Shown here: piece after piece, positions 16,698 through 25,494 of the stretch
Numbering within the stretch: the first letter of the stretch is position 1
Layout: each line of letters opens with the position of its first letter
NCBI GenBank assembly: GCA_913031625.1
Contig: CAJWGB010000030.1
Span: 1-35,582 of the forward strand
Length of the DNA: 35,582 nt
Direction: 5' to 3'
Source of the DNA: an uncultured Planctomycetaceae bacterium
Lineage (GTDB): Bacteria; Planctomycetota; Planctomycetia; Planctomycetales; Planctomycetaceae
The notes under the pieces: generated by a model
Databases searched by the model: none
Told to the model about the DNA's origin: nothing
What the model saw: the letters and a program-made list of their open reading frames with translations, nothing else
Program-made: the position numbers and the translations under genes

Positions 16698-18101
16698 ATG
16701 CCTGCAGTTAGCCCGGATATCAAGCAACTCCTCACTGACTACGACCAGCTCCATCTGATTGCAGCGGCAGAATCGCTGACAGAAGATCAGGTAAAAGATC
16801 TGGAAGACCAGATTCGAGCCATCGACTTTGACCAGATCACGGCTGCCCGGGAAAGCAGTGACTCTTCCGCCGGCGATGATGCTGTTCCCAGAGCAGACAA
16901 CGCCGTCGCACCGGCAACAGTCGTGCGACCTCCTGTCTCCGACGAAGAACGGCTGCAGCGGCAGAAGGACATCGCGACAGGTAACCGCCTGCTGGCCGAC
17001 GGCGCGGTAGCTGTCATCACGGTAGCAGGAGGGCAGGGGACACGGCTTGGCTTTGACAGGCCCAAGGGCATGTTTCCAATTGGCCCTGTTTCCAACATGA
17101 GTCTGTTTCAGATCTTCGCGGAACAGATTGCTGCGCGGCGAGAGCGACATGGAGGAAGCCTTCCGTGGCTGGTAATGACCAGCGATGCCACCCATCAGGA
17201 AACTCAGGACTACTTCAGCGACAACAGTTACTTTGGTCTCGATCCGCAGACCGTACACTTCTTCAAACAGGGCAGTATGCCGGCGGTGGATGCTGAGTCA
17301 GGTCAGATACTGATGAATGGATCGAGCTCGATCTGTCGTTCACCAGACGGCCATGGAGGAATGGTCACAGCGCTGGACTCCTCCGGTCTGTTGCAGCAGC
17401 TGGCTGACGCGGGAGTGAAGCACTTCTTCTATCACCAGGTCGACAACCCCACCGTCATCATTTGTGACCCGGCATTGATCGGAGTTCACGATCGGATTCA
17501 GAGCGATCTGACAACCAATGTTGTTCGCAAAGTGGATCCCATGGAACGCATGGGAGTGCTCGTGGATATTGACGGTGAGACTCAGATTATTGAGTACAGT
17601 GAGCTGACTGAACAACAGGCACATCGTCAGGACGACGCTGGCAACTGGGTCTTCTGGGCCGGCAACACGGCCATCCACGTCTTCAGCCTCACGTTTCTTC
17701 AGTCACTGGTGGCAGATGGATGCCAGCTGGAACTGCACGTGGCCCACAAAAAAGTGCCTCATGTCCGTGCCGACGGTGAACCTGTCGATCCATCAGAACC
17801 GAACGCTCACAAGTTTGAGCGATTTATCTTCGACGCGCTTCCGCTCGCACAAAAGACGCTGATTGTTGAAGGTGACCGGGATCGGGAGTTTAACCCGGTG
17901 AAAAACGCCACCGGCTCCGACTCACCCGAAACTTCACAGGCCGCCATCAGTCGCATTGGGCGAGAATGGCTGCAGCAGTCCGGCATCAATGTCTCAGAAG
18001 ATCAGGTTGTGGAAGTGAGCCCAGCGACTGCGTTGGATGCAGACGAGTTGAAACAGAAACTGGAAGCTGGCAGCGTAACGGTTGCTCAGCTGACCAAATG
18101 A
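16698..18101 (+). CDS. UDPGP-family UTP-sugar-1-phosphate uridylyltransferase (UAP1-like)
   Basis: Makes a UDP-sugar, probably UDP-N-acetylglucosamine or another UDP-hexose, from UTP and the sugar 1-phosphate in the cytosol. The 467-residue protein has the family's nucleotide-binding loop AGGQGTRLGFDRPKGMFPIG (residues about 109-128), then GSSSICRSPDGHGGM, HQVDNPTVIICDP, HKFERFIFDALP and EFNPVKN, in the same order as in eukaryotic UAP1/AGX enzymes. This differs from bacterial GlmU, which has a left-handed beta-helix and a shorter pyrophosphorylase. Residues 1-85 are a variable helical extension. The ATG at 16698 has a weak upstream purine stretch. It is a single gene, convergent with the ABC exporter genes. 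Whether the substrate is GlcNAc-1-P or glucose-1-P cannot be decided here. Confidence 0.88.
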   Translation: MPAVSPDIKQLLTDYDQLHLIAAAESLTEDQVKDLEDQIRAIDFDQITAARESSDSSAGDDAVPRADNAVAPATVVRPPVSDEERLQRQKDIATGNRLLADGAVAVITVAGGQGTRLGFDRPKGMFPIGPVSNMSLFQIFAEQIAARRERHGGSLPWLVMTSDATHQETQDYFSDNSYFGLDPQTVHFFKQGSMPAVDAESGQILMNGSSSICRSPDGHGGMVTALDSSGLLQQLADAGVKHFFYHQVDNPTVIICDPALIGVHDRIQSDLTTNVVRKVDPMERMGVLVDIDGETQIIEYSELTEQQAHRQDDAGNWVFWAGNTAIHVFSLTFLQSLVADGCQLELHVAHKKVPHVRADGEPVDPSEPNAHKFERFIFDALPLAQKTLIVEGDRDREFNPVKNATGSDSPETSQAAISRIGREWLQQSGINVSEDQVVEVSPATALDADELKQKLEAGSVTVAQLTK

Positions 18102-18124
18102 CCGGCGATCAGCCTTTGCGCCGG
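18102..18124 (+). terminator. GC-rich hairpin right after UDPGP stop
   Basis: CCGGCG (18102-18107) and CGCCGG (18119-18124) form a six-base-pair stem with an 11-base loop, starting at the base after the stop codon. It has no T-tract. It lies between two convergent genes, so a terminating role on either strand is plausible but unproven. Confidence 0.4.
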
Positions 18125-18181
18125 CCTCGTATTCCGGCCTCTAAGACACACTGCAGCCCCGCTCAGGTCGGACTTCACCGG

Positions 18182-19531
18182 CTACTGCCGACTGAAGATC
18201 CACATGAACAGTCTCCCCAGAGTGGGTGCCTGTCCCTGAGACAGGATTCCGATCCGGAAGATTCGTCCTCCCGCCCAGACACATCCGGCGGCAGACGAGA
18301 GCGCCAGTATCGAGCCCAGAATGATCTCCCAGATTTCCGGTCCGGGAGGAATCGCGATCCTCAGAAACATCAGCATAGGAGTTGCCGGCGGAAACAGGGA
18401 AATGGCCCGCGCAAAGGTACTGGAGGGCGACTCCAGAACGGGCCCCAGGCACATCATGGGAATAATGATGAACAACATGACGGGCGTCATGAGACTCTGG
18501 GCGTCACGGATTTCAGAACACGCTGCGCCAATGGCGGAGAAGACGGAACCGAAAATGATCAGCGCCAGCAGCAGAAAAAATACGAACCAGACGAAGATCG
18601 AAATGGGGATCTGGTCCACAATTTCAAAGTGCCACGCCAGTCCATAGGCCGCACCCAGATAGATCGTCGTCAATGTGAGACCGACTCCGATGGCTCCAAG
18701 AAGTTTGCCCATCATCAGCTGAAAGGGCGTGACTGACGAAACGAGGAACTCGGAGATCTTCTGGATTTTCTCTTCGAGTACGTTGTTCAGCATCGAAGGG
18801 GCGACGGACATGACCATCATGAACATCAACATCATTCCGCCGAACGGAACGGCAAAGGTGATGATCTTATTCTCTTCTTTCGCGTCCTCGATTTCCCCGC
18901 TCTCGGAGCGTGACATTAATCCGTAGTCATGGACCGGAATCGGTGCCGTTGCGGCGGCCACTTTCTCGGGCGTCAGATCGAGTGCCTGCATTCTCTCCGC
19001 GGCGACCTGCTGGCTGACGACAGCCTGCATCCAGTTGGACAGGTCTCCGTAACTCGGTGACTCAGAAAAATATCGAACGGCTTTTTCAGCACCGGGTTCG
19101 TAGGCGTTCTGATTGATAATCGTATACGCAAAAAGTTCACCGTCTCGAACTCGATCTGACAGTTGAATGGCGAGTGCTTCCTCAGACTCGGCAGAGTCCG
19201 CTTCAATCACCTCAATGACAAATTCCGGTTCAATCTGTTTTTTATCAACTGCAGCAGGCTTTGAGTCATCTTCGCCGTCGCTCTTTGGCTGCTCGAAGAT
19301 CGCGACCTCGTTCCGCTGTTTAGCAGCTTCGATCAGTACGGGAGCCAGTTTGCCAGTGTGATCGACCACCGCCATTTTGCGAGGTGTCAGATCAATCTGG
19401 TCTTTTGTCAGGTGCTGCACGACGAGCGCGCCGCACATGAAGATAGGCATCATGATCACGCCCACCAGAAACGCTTTGCTGGTGACGGCAATTACGAATT
19501 CGTTCTTTGCTACGACAAGGATCTTTTTCAT
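18182..19531 (-). CDS. ABC-2 type transporter permease (NatB-like)
   Basis: Membrane half of an ABC exporter in the NatAB style (sodium or drug/lipid export in characterised relatives). The 449-residue protein has an N-terminal membrane segment (about residues 15-38, SKAFLVGVIMMPIFMCGALV), a large extracytoplasmic domain (about 40-225) and a C-terminal block of five or six membrane segments beginning FAVPFGGMMLMFMMVMS. The phrase NNVLEEKIQKISEFLVSSVTPFQLMMGK is typical of the ABC-2 permease coupling region. Its ATG overlaps the TGA of the upstream ATPase gene (ATGA at 19528-19531), so translation is probably coupled. If the ATPase frameshift is real, this permease has lost its energising partner. 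The substrate is unknown. Confidence 0.9.
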   Translation of the reverse strand: MKKILVVAKNEFVIAVTSKAFLVGVIMMPIFMCGALVVQHLTKDQIDLTPRKMAVVDHTGKLAPVLIEAAKQRNEVAIFEQPKSDGEDDSKPAAVDKKQIEPEFVIEVIEADSAESEEALAIQLSDRVRDGELFAYTIINQNAYEPGAEKAVRYFSESPSYGDLSNWMQAVVSQQVAAERMQALDLTPEKVAAATAPIPVHDYGLMSRSESGEIEDAKEENKIITFAVPFGGMMLMFMMVMSVAPSMLNNVLEEKIQKISEFLVSSVTPFQLMMGKLLGAIGVGLTLTTIYLGAAYGLAWHFEIVDQIPISIFVWFVFFLLLALIIFGSVFSAIGAACSEIRDAQSLMTPVMLFIIIPMMCLGPVLESPSSTFARAISLFPPATPMLMFLRIAIPPGPEIWEIILGSILALSSAAGCVWAGGRIFRIGILSQGQAPTLGRLFMWIFSRQ

Positions 19532-20449
19532 GCTTCTGCGCCGCCTTCCTGGTCGTCGGAGTCCGGATCTGCGATTCGAATAAAGATGTCATTAAGTGAC
19601 GGTTGGGCGATTTCAAACAGAGAAACGGCTCCCTGTTCCACCATCTGATGCAGCACCAGCTGTGGGTCATTGTTGATCTGCAGTTCCTGATAATGCCCCA
19701 TGTCCGTGACGCGTGAAACGCCATCGAATCCCTGCAGGGCAGATGCAGAACCATCCCAGCGAACCCGGATCGTGTCGGCTCCGTACTGGTCCTTGATCTG
19801 AGCAAGCGTGCCGTCGAGCACCTTGTTGCCCTTGTAAATCATGAAAATGAAGTCACACATCTTTTCGGCCACACCCATATCGTGTGTGGAGAAGATGATC
19901 GTCGTGCCCTGTTCCTTCAGATCCAGAATGCACGACCGAATGGATTCGGTATTGACCGGATCCAGGCCGGAAAAACGGCTCATCAAGAATCAGCAGCTTT
20001 GGTCGAGCAATCACCGAAGCAATGAACTGAACTTTCTGGCTCATCCCTTTCGAAAGTGTTTCAATCTTTTTGTTGCCCCAGTCTGAGAGTTCGAACCTGT
20101 CGAGCCACTCGGCGACCGCCTCTTTGGCGGACGCTCCGGACAATCCCTTCAGTGATGCGTAGTACAACAGCATGCGTTTGACGGTCAGCTTTTTGTACAG
20201 CCCACGTTCTTCCGGCAGGTAACCCACGAGATCATTGGCAGCTCCGCCTGACGTCTCACCGAGCACCTGAATGGTCCCTTCATCCGGATGAATGATTCGC
20301 AGGATCATCCGGATCGTGGACGTTTTGCCCGATCCGTTTGGTCCAATGAACCCGTACATGCTCCCGGCAGGGACACTGAGCGCCAAATCATTGACGGCGC
20401 GGTGTTCGCCGTAGGTTTTCGTAACACCGGAAAGTTCCAGAACAGACAA
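19528..20449 (-). pseudogene. ABC transporter ATP-binding protein (NatA-like), frameshifted
   Basis: ATPase half of the exporter, split by a single-base frameshift. The 5' part encodes Walker A GPNGSGKTSTIRM, the Q-loop region GYLPEERGLYKKLTV, the signature LSKGMSQKVQF and Walker B LLILDEPF. Translation then leaves frame; the continuation SGLDPVNTES and the H-loop FSTHDMG are in another frame. The break maps to a run of five A on the plus strand (19971-19975); four would restore the frame and give 306 residues. I chose TTG 20449 because AGGAG lies seven bases upstream and the family's N-terminus (LSVLELSGVTKTYGEH) starts there. Either a true mutation or a homopolymer sequencing error; if an error, this is an intact gene. 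Confidence 0.85.
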
Positions 20450-20654
20450 AGTCTGGCTCCTGAATTTCTTAGTGCCAGGGGCAATTCCAATTCGGCCCCG
20501 CACTCGCGCACACAGTGGACGACAATTTGATCTCAATTTCCACTCTCTGGCGGAAGGTCCGCCGGCCAACGAGAGGTCCCGGGGCTCGGACTGCTGGAAT
20601 TCTGAATTCGGGCAGTTATCTTCAGCAGAATCTTTCACATTTGAGGACATTCTC

Positions 20655-21932
20655 ATGACGAAACTGACTCGACGAACCATCCTGAAGGCCGCTGCTGCTT
20701 CTGCGGGGGCCGTTGGCCTTGCCGAATCGACTCGCGCGGCCTCCAGCCCCAATGAGACACTGAATATCGCCTGTATCGGCGTCGGAGGCCGTGGATCGGC
20801 GAATGTGTCCGGCCTCAGCAGCCAGAATCTGCTGGCATTCGTCGATGTCGATGAGAAACGTGCTTCCGGCTCTTACCAGAAACACCCAAAGACTCAGCGA
20901 TACCTGGACTGGCGAGTCATGCTCGACAAAGTCGGCTCCCAGCTGGACGCTGTCGTCATTAGTACACCTGATCACACGCACTTCCATCCCGCCTATGCGG
21001 CCATGAACCTTGGTCTGCATGTCTATCTGGAAAAGCCGCTCGCTCACAACGTCTGGGAAACACGAACGCTGACGAATCTTGCTCGTGAAAAGAAGCTGGC
21101 CACGCAGCTGGGAGCTCAGCGACACGCGCAGGGCAATATGCACCGCGTCGTGGAATTGATTCAGAGCGGTGCGATTGGCAAAGTGGAGGAAGTTCACAGC
21201 TGGGTCGGCGGAAGTCGTGGCATGCCACCGATTCCAACCGACAAGCCTCCGGTTCCTGACACCCTGAACTATGACCTCTGGATTGGTCCGGCCGAGTACC
21301 GTCCGTATCACCCATCATTCTGCCCATACGGCTGGCGATTCTGGTGGGACTTCGGAACGGGGGAAACCGGCAACTGGGGGTGCCACATTCTGGACATCCC
21401 GTTCTGGGCGCTGGGGCTGACCTATCCAAATCGCGTCGACGCGGAAGGTCCCGAAGTGGATCCTGAGCGTTCCTCCAAATCCATGCACGTGACTTATCAG
21501 TTCCCCACCTCCAACCAGAAGTCTCCGGTGGAGCTTCACTGGTATCACGGCAAACCTGCGATTCTGAAGGAGCTGGGGATTTCCGACCGAGGCAACAACA
21601 CCCTGTTCATTGGAGATAAGGGGATGCTGGTCTGCGGCTTCGGCTCGCGAACTCTGTTGCCGGAGGAGAAGTTCAAAGGCTTCAAAGCGCCTGAGCAGAC
21701 CATTCCTGACTCACCCGGGTTCCACAATGAGTTCATTCTGGCGTGCCGCGGAGAAGAGCCGGCAACCTGTAATTTTGATTACTCCGGACCACTCGCCGAA
21801 ACAGTGCTCCTTGGAAACGTGGCCTACCGAACGGGTGGCTTTGACTGGGACTGGAAGAATCTGGAAACCGGCGACAACAAAGGTGCGGCCGGGCTGATCA
21901 AAGAATTCTATCGGGCCGGTTGGGAAGTCTGA
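20655..21932 (+). CDS. Gfo/Idh/MocA-family oxidoreductase, Tat-exported
   Basis: NAD(P)-dependent sugar or polyol oxidoreductase family, 425 residues. The N-terminus MTKLTRRTILKAAAASAGAV is a twin-arginine signal, so the folded, cofactor-loaded enzyme is exported. The Rossmann nucleotide-binding part follows: LNIACIGVGGRGSANVSGL, with the family motif EKPLAHNVWE (the EKP lysine is the usual catalytic or cofactor-contacting residue). The C-terminal domain contains GSRGMPPIPTDKPPVPDTLNYDLWIGP, WDFGTGETGNWGCHILDIPFWAL, the typical planctomycete version with conserved H. ATG 20655 has GAGG eight bases upstream and sits just before the Tat motif; longer in-frame starts add unrelated sequence. It is divergent from the ABC exporter across about 205 bp. 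Substrate unknown. Confidence 0.92.
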   Translation: MTKLTRRTILKAAAASAGAVGLAESTRAASSPNETLNIACIGVGGRGSANVSGLSSQNLLAFVDVDEKRASGSYQKHPKTQRYLDWRVMLDKVGSQLDAVVISTPDHTHFHPAYAAMNLGLHVYLEKPLAHNVWETRTLTNLAREKKLATQLGAQRHAQGNMHRVVELIQSGAIGKVEEVHSWVGGSRGMPPIPTDKPPVPDTLNYDLWIGPAEYRPYHPSFCPYGWRFWWDFGTGETGNWGCHILDIPFWALGLTYPNRVDAEGPEVDPERSSKSMHVTYQFPTSNQKSPVELHWYHGKPAILKELGISDRGNNTLFIGDKGMLVCGFGSRTLLPEEKFKGFKAPEQTIPDSPGFHNEFILACRGEEPATCNFDYSGPLAETVLLGNVAYRTGGFDWDWKNLETGDNKGAAGLIKEFYRAGWEV

Positions 21933-22045
21933 CTCACCTGATCTGTGTGCGGCCTGTCAACCTTTCTGACGCATAGAGAACCAGGGTGACTTACTATAGC
22001 CCCCGTACTCCTGTCATGTCAGAATAAGGGTGAGGTCAATGAGGC

Positions 22046-23785
22046 ATGTCTTTCCCTGAAATCGACGTTGGTGAATCTGACTCGGCCATCCTGTCACGGG
22101 ATGTGGTTCGGATGTCGGCCATTCTGCGCCGGTGTGCCCAGAAGTCGATTTCACATCTCACATCCTCTTCGGAGAAGGGGTTGCGAGCAGACATTCGCAA
22201 GCTGCTGCGCTACCTTGTCCGAAAGACGGGCAGTGGCGACGCGCATTTGTTTCGAGTGGCAGGAACGGGAACCGACAGCCCCATTCTCGGCCTGCGTTAC
22301 GAGGCCGCTTTTCGCGACTTTGACCGCCGAGCACTCCGCCGCGTTCCGCTCCAGCTGCTGCCACGCAGCATTAAGGAGGCCCTGTTCGATCGACAGATTA
22401 GCGCGATCCCGAAAGACGTTGACTGTGGTCGACTGCTGAACCTGTTCTTCGCTTCCGTGCAGAGTACGACTTATCTCATGTGCCCGCTGTTTGTGGACGG
22501 GCGTCTGAAGGGAATTCTGGGCCTGGTCGATCCGCCTCAGTTGCTGGTCTATGGAGGCGGAGAGCTTCCTGAGCTGTTGACCCTGTGCGGCAACGTGCTG
22601 CTTGCACATGTCATCAGAACTCGGCAGCAGCGCAGCCACAATCGCCGTCTTAACAAGTGGCGTGCCATCGCGGACCAGTCGTGTGACTTCAGTATCAGCC
22701 TTGATGAACGGGAAACGATTCTGGACACCACGGCGTTCGGGCTGGGTGACGCAACTCCTCCGCTGGATGGCCTGAGGCTGACTGATGTCGTTTCACGAAA
22801 CTTTCATGATGAATGCCGCGCACAGATCGCCAGAGCCATTCAGACCGGAAGCGTCAGAACGTGTGAATTTCAGGTGCAGCTGGACTCCAGTCCCGCAGGT
22901 TCATACGTCGCACGAATTGATCCCACAACCAACAACCCCCGAGCGACCGTAACTCTCTACCTGACGGATAACGAAGCAGACCGTGAACTGAGAGAGCGAG
23001 TACGAGAACTCAGTCAGCAGCTGGACCGAGCCAGCAAACTCAGCCTGCTGGGCCAGATGAGTACCGAGTTTGCTCACCAGCTTAATCAGCCTCTGCAGGC
23101 AATCATGATGTACAGCAACACCATGGTCCGAAAACTGGAGAAGGGCACAGCGACGGATGAATACATCATCCGGACACTCAGGAGTATCGAAGCGTCTATT
23201 GACCAGGGCAGCGAGATCATTCAGAGCATTCGTGAGTTCATCAGGTTCCGAAATCTGCGAGTGGAAGAGGTGATCGTGGACGACATCATTGAGCATGCTG
23301 TGCTCATGGTGCTGCCAACGGTTCGAGGCAGTGGGGGTGAGCTGGTAACGCCGGAAGCATACTCTGGAACCTCAATTCGCGTGGATCGACCACAGACGAC
23401 CCATGTTCTCATAAACCTTATCATCAACGCACTGGAGGCCTGCAACGAAGCGGGCATTGATCCAGCCCACATTGAAGTCAGTATCGAACGCCGACTGGAT
23501 ATTCGTCGGGTCCTCATTCACGTGAAGGACAACGGGCCAGGGCTTCCTTCCGACGATCCCCGGAAGGTGTTCAAGGAATACGAGACCAGCAAACCGGACG
23601 GCCTCGGAATGGGCCTTGCCATCAGTCTTGATGTCTGTGTCACTCAGGGAGGCGGATTGACAGCCGCGAACAATCTGGATGGTCGCGGCTGCACGTTTAC
23701 GATTTCGATGCCCATCGCAGATCGCACAAATTCGGACACCGACGAAATCGAAGCGCTGCCGGAACAGGAACTCCCCGCAGACTAA
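22046..23785 (+). CDS. Soluble sensor histidine kinase (GAF-PAS-HisKA-HATPase)
   Basis: A 579-residue cytosolic two-component kinase. No membrane segment is visible. Residues about 45-190 look like a GAF domain (MCPLFVDGRLKGILGLVD), residues about 200-308 like a PAS domain (KWRAIADQSCDFSISLDERETIL), then a short coiled coil (about 308-335). The phosphoacceptor is His344 in STEFAHQLNQPLQAIMMYSN, a DctB/FixL-type H-box. The ATPase domain has the N-box LINLIINALEA (Asn461), G1 DNGPGL (Asp495) and G2 GLGMGLAIS. The ATG at 22046 has GAGG-type sequence upstream. No response regulator gene is adjacent, so it is an orphan kinase whose partner must lie elsewhere. The GAF/PAS input signal is unknown. 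Confidence 0.9.
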   Translation: MSFPEIDVGESDSAILSRDVVRMSAILRRCAQKSISHLTSSSEKGLRADIRKLLRYLVRKTGSGDAHLFRVAGTGTDSPILGLRYEAAFRDFDRRALRRVPLQLLPRSIKEALFDRQISAIPKDVDCGRLLNLFFASVQSTTYLMCPLFVDGRLKGILGLVDPPQLLVYGGGELPELLTLCGNVLLAHVIRTRQQRSHNRRLNKWRAIADQSCDFSISLDERETILDTTAFGLGDATPPLDGLRLTDVVSRNFHDECRAQIARAIQTGSVRTCEFQVQLDSSPAGSYVARIDPTTNNPRATVTLYLTDNEADRELRERVRELSQQLDRASKLSLLGQMSTEFAHQLNQPLQAIMMYSNTMVRKLEKGTATDEYIIRTLRSIEASIDQGSEIIQSIREFIRFRNLRVEEVIVDDIIEHAVLMVLPTVRGSGGELVTPEAYSGTSIRVDRPQTTHVLINLIINALEACNEAGIDPAHIEVSIERRLDIRRVLIHVKDNGPGLPSDDPRKVFKEYETSKPDGLGMGLAISLDVCVTQGGGLTAANNLDGRGCTFTISMPIADRTNSDTDEIEALPEQELPAD

Positions 23786-23880
23786 TCCTGTCGCTGCCGT
23801 CACCAGACGACGGAACTCACCCCGCAACGAAAGCACCAACCTCAACGGAAAACCGCAGCGTCAGCGAGGGATAAAACCAC

Positions 23881-24003
23881 TCAATCAGAATTCGTCTCCC
23901 CCGCCAGTACGTCATAAACTTCCTCAAGCAGCGTTTGATCCTTCAACACTCGAACCGGATTAAAGCTGGCAGACATCATAAACACGATCGCTTCCGCATC
24001 AGC
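23881..24003 (-). pseudogene. Short C-terminal gene fragment, family unknown
   Basis: Forty minus-strand codons bounded by stops at 24004-24006 and 23881-23883 read like protein: EAIVFMMSASFNPVRVLKDQ and LLEEVYDVLAGETNSD. There is no start codon with a ribosome-binding site and the frame upstream is stopped repeatedly. It looks like the 3' end of a lost gene. I do not recognise the family. Confidence 0.25.
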
Positions 24004-24051
24004 CTATTCGGAAGTGAGTTCTCAGTCAGACAGACTTCGTCTCACTACGGC

Positions 24052-24093
24052 GAGTCGTGGGTGTGAACCCACGGCCTGGTAGATCGCGGTCCA
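24052..24093 (-). repeat. 42-bp repeat, copy A (inverted)
   Basis: On the minus strand this reads TGGACCGCGATCTACCAGGC followed by the palindromic core CGTGGGTTCACACCCACG (24056-24073 on plus). It matches copy B at 25389-25430 at 36 of 42 positions by my count, in opposite orientation. The core forms a six-base-pair hairpin. In frame it encodes WTAIYQAVGSHPRL, a phrase familiar from spurious proteins in planctomycete genomes. Confidence 0.65.
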
Positions 24094-24230
24094 GTGACCA
24101 ACCGCAGCACAACCCCCTCGCCCCTGTCGATCCACGCGTGGATCAGCCGTTGAAGCATCGGTACAATCGCAGACTTGTCGAGAGTGGACGAATTTACTGA
24201 CAACGGGCTGAAGCGAGGGGAGGGGTATTG

Positions 24231-25295
24231 GTGTCCGGACCAGCACGATATCGCGAAATCTCCGTGAGCGGGTCACCCCGCGAACTTGGGCGTCAGGTGG
24301 GCGAAGCAGCAAGGGAAGAAGTTCGTGGTTTCTGTGCCGTGGCACTGGAGCGAGTGAATCGGACTGTTTCCATATCGCGTGAACGAGCGATTCAGATTGC
24401 TCAGGAAAGCTGCGAATTTGCCCGGCGTTACCGCCCTGAATATGTGGAGGAACTGGAAGGAACTGCTGAAGCCGCAGGAGTCAGTCTTGATGACCTGATG
24501 GTCCTCCAGGTACGCAACCAGTATCAGCCCGAAGAAGCCGGCGGCTGCACGTCTGTTTCGTTTGCACCGTCACAGGGATTCCGATCAGGACCAATCGTCG
24601 CTCAGACATGGGACAATGATCCCGCGCTGGATCCGTTCACCGTCGTGCTGACTCGTCACCCGAAAAATGCTCCATCGTTTATTTCCTGTACTCAGGCTGG
24701 ACTCATTTCCTATATGGGCGTCAATGAGCTCGGGATTGCCGCCTGTGTGAATACGCTGCCTGCTCCTGCGCGACCCGTTGGGGTGCCTCACTACTTTATT
24801 CTCCGTGAGGCCTACGAAGCCGGAACACTGGACGAAGTCGTTCACTCTGTCGAGCGGGCCAGTCGCGCCATTCCGGTTAACATTATGATGTCCACGCCTC
24901 AGGGACCAGCCGATCTGGAAGTCACACTCGACGCCGTGCATGTGCTCATGCCGGAAAGAAACAGCACATGGGTGGCCCATACCAATCATTGTGTTCACCA
25001 AAGCCTGCGACCGGTGAATGACGAATTTCCGGAACTTGCTCAGTCGCACAGCCGAATGACAAGGATCTCTGACCTGCTCAGTGAACACGGCACTCAGGCC
25101 GGCCTGCCGCAGATCAAGTCAATGCTGAGCGACCATGACAACTTTCCAACGTCGGTCTGTCGTCATGCAAGTGATGATCCGGTGACCGGATTCTGGGAAA
25201 CCGTATTCGCTATCATTATCGAACCGGAATCAGGCCGCATGCATATCTCCCGCGGGACACCGTGCAACAATCCGTTCGAGGTCTACGAACTCTGA
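24231..25295 (+). CDS. C45-type autoproteolytic acyltransferase/hydrolase
   Basis: Ntn-hydrolase of the acyl-CoA:6-APA acyltransferase-like (peptidase C45) family, which self-cleaves to expose an N-terminal Cys and then hydrolyses or transfers amide-linked groups. The probable cleavage site is PEEAGG-CTSVSF, with Cys at residue 106 from the GTG start. Further family elements are QTWDNDP, the IAACVNTLPAP region, WVAHTNHCVH and the C-terminal HASDDPVTGFWETVFAIIIEPE. The length (354 residues) fits. No signal peptide is evident, so it probably acts in the cytosol. The start is ambiguous: GTG 24231 lies five bases after AGGGG; TTG 24228 is the alternative. The gene is flanked by inverted copies of a 42-bp repeat. 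Substrate unknown. Confidence 0.85.
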   Translation: MSGPARYREISVSGSPRELGRQVGEAAREEVRGFCAVALERVNRTVSISRERAIQIAQESCEFARRYRPEYVEELEGTAEAAGVSLDDLMVLQVRNQYQPEEAGGCTSVSFAPSQGFRSGPIVAQTWDNDPALDPFTVVLTRHPKNAPSFISCTQAGLISYMGVNELGIAACVNTLPAPARPVGVPHYFILREAYEAGTLDEVVHSVERASRAIPVNIMMSTPQGPADLEVTLDAVHVLMPERNSTWVAHTNHCVHQSLRPVNDEFPELAQSHSRMTRISDLLSEHGTQAGLPQIKSMLSDHDNFPTSVCRHASDDPVTGFWETVFAIIIEPESGRMHISRGTPCNNPFEVYEL

Positions 25296-25388
25296 TGTGG
25301 GGACCATCAGGAGATTTGCCCTCCCATTGATCCGATCTACGGGCGTTGTTGCACCGGACACGTCAATGGTCAGTGCGTGGTCGACAGT

Positions 25389-25430
25389 TGGACTGCAATC
25401 CGCCAGTCCGTGGGTTCACACCCACGGCTC
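25389..25430 (+). repeat. 42-bp repeat, copy B
   Basis: Begins TGGACTGCAATCCGCCAGT and contains the perfect hairpin CCGTGGGTTCACACCCACGG (25408-25427; eight-base-pair stem, four-base loop). It faces copy A (24052-24093), so the C45 hydrolase gene sits inside a 1.4-kb inverted repeat. In frame it encodes WTAIRQSVGSHPRL, parallel to copy A. Confidence 0.65.
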
Positions 25431-25494
25431 CTCTTGAGTCAGTCGACCATGTCGGACCAACTGGAGAAACGGCAGCGACATACCGTGCAACTCC

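Larger units (their letters stand above)
23786..24230. other. Gene-free interval with gene fragment and repeat copy A
   Basis: A 445-bp gap. It holds a 40-codon minus-strand fragment (23881-24003) and copy A of the 42-bp repeat (24052-24093). The last 30 bases carry the purine-rich GAGGGGAGGGG that serves as ribosome-binding site for the C45 hydrolase gene. No other gene is seen. Confidence 0.5.

Noticed and set aside
19971-19975. Programmed ribosomal frameshift in the ABC ATPase gene
   Set aside because: No known programmed frameshift in this family, no stimulatory structure or stop-codon context seen; a one-base indel is simpler.
20472-20654. 61-residue N-terminal extension of the Gfo/Idh/MocA protein
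   Set aside because: It lies before a twin-arginine signal and a good ribosome-binding site, and overlaps the start region of the divergent ABC gene.
24022-24345. Minus-strand open frame containing WTAIYQAVGSHPRL
   Set aside because: It runs antisense to the start of the C45 hydrolase and through the 42-bp repeat; the phrase comes from the repeat and recurs in copy B.
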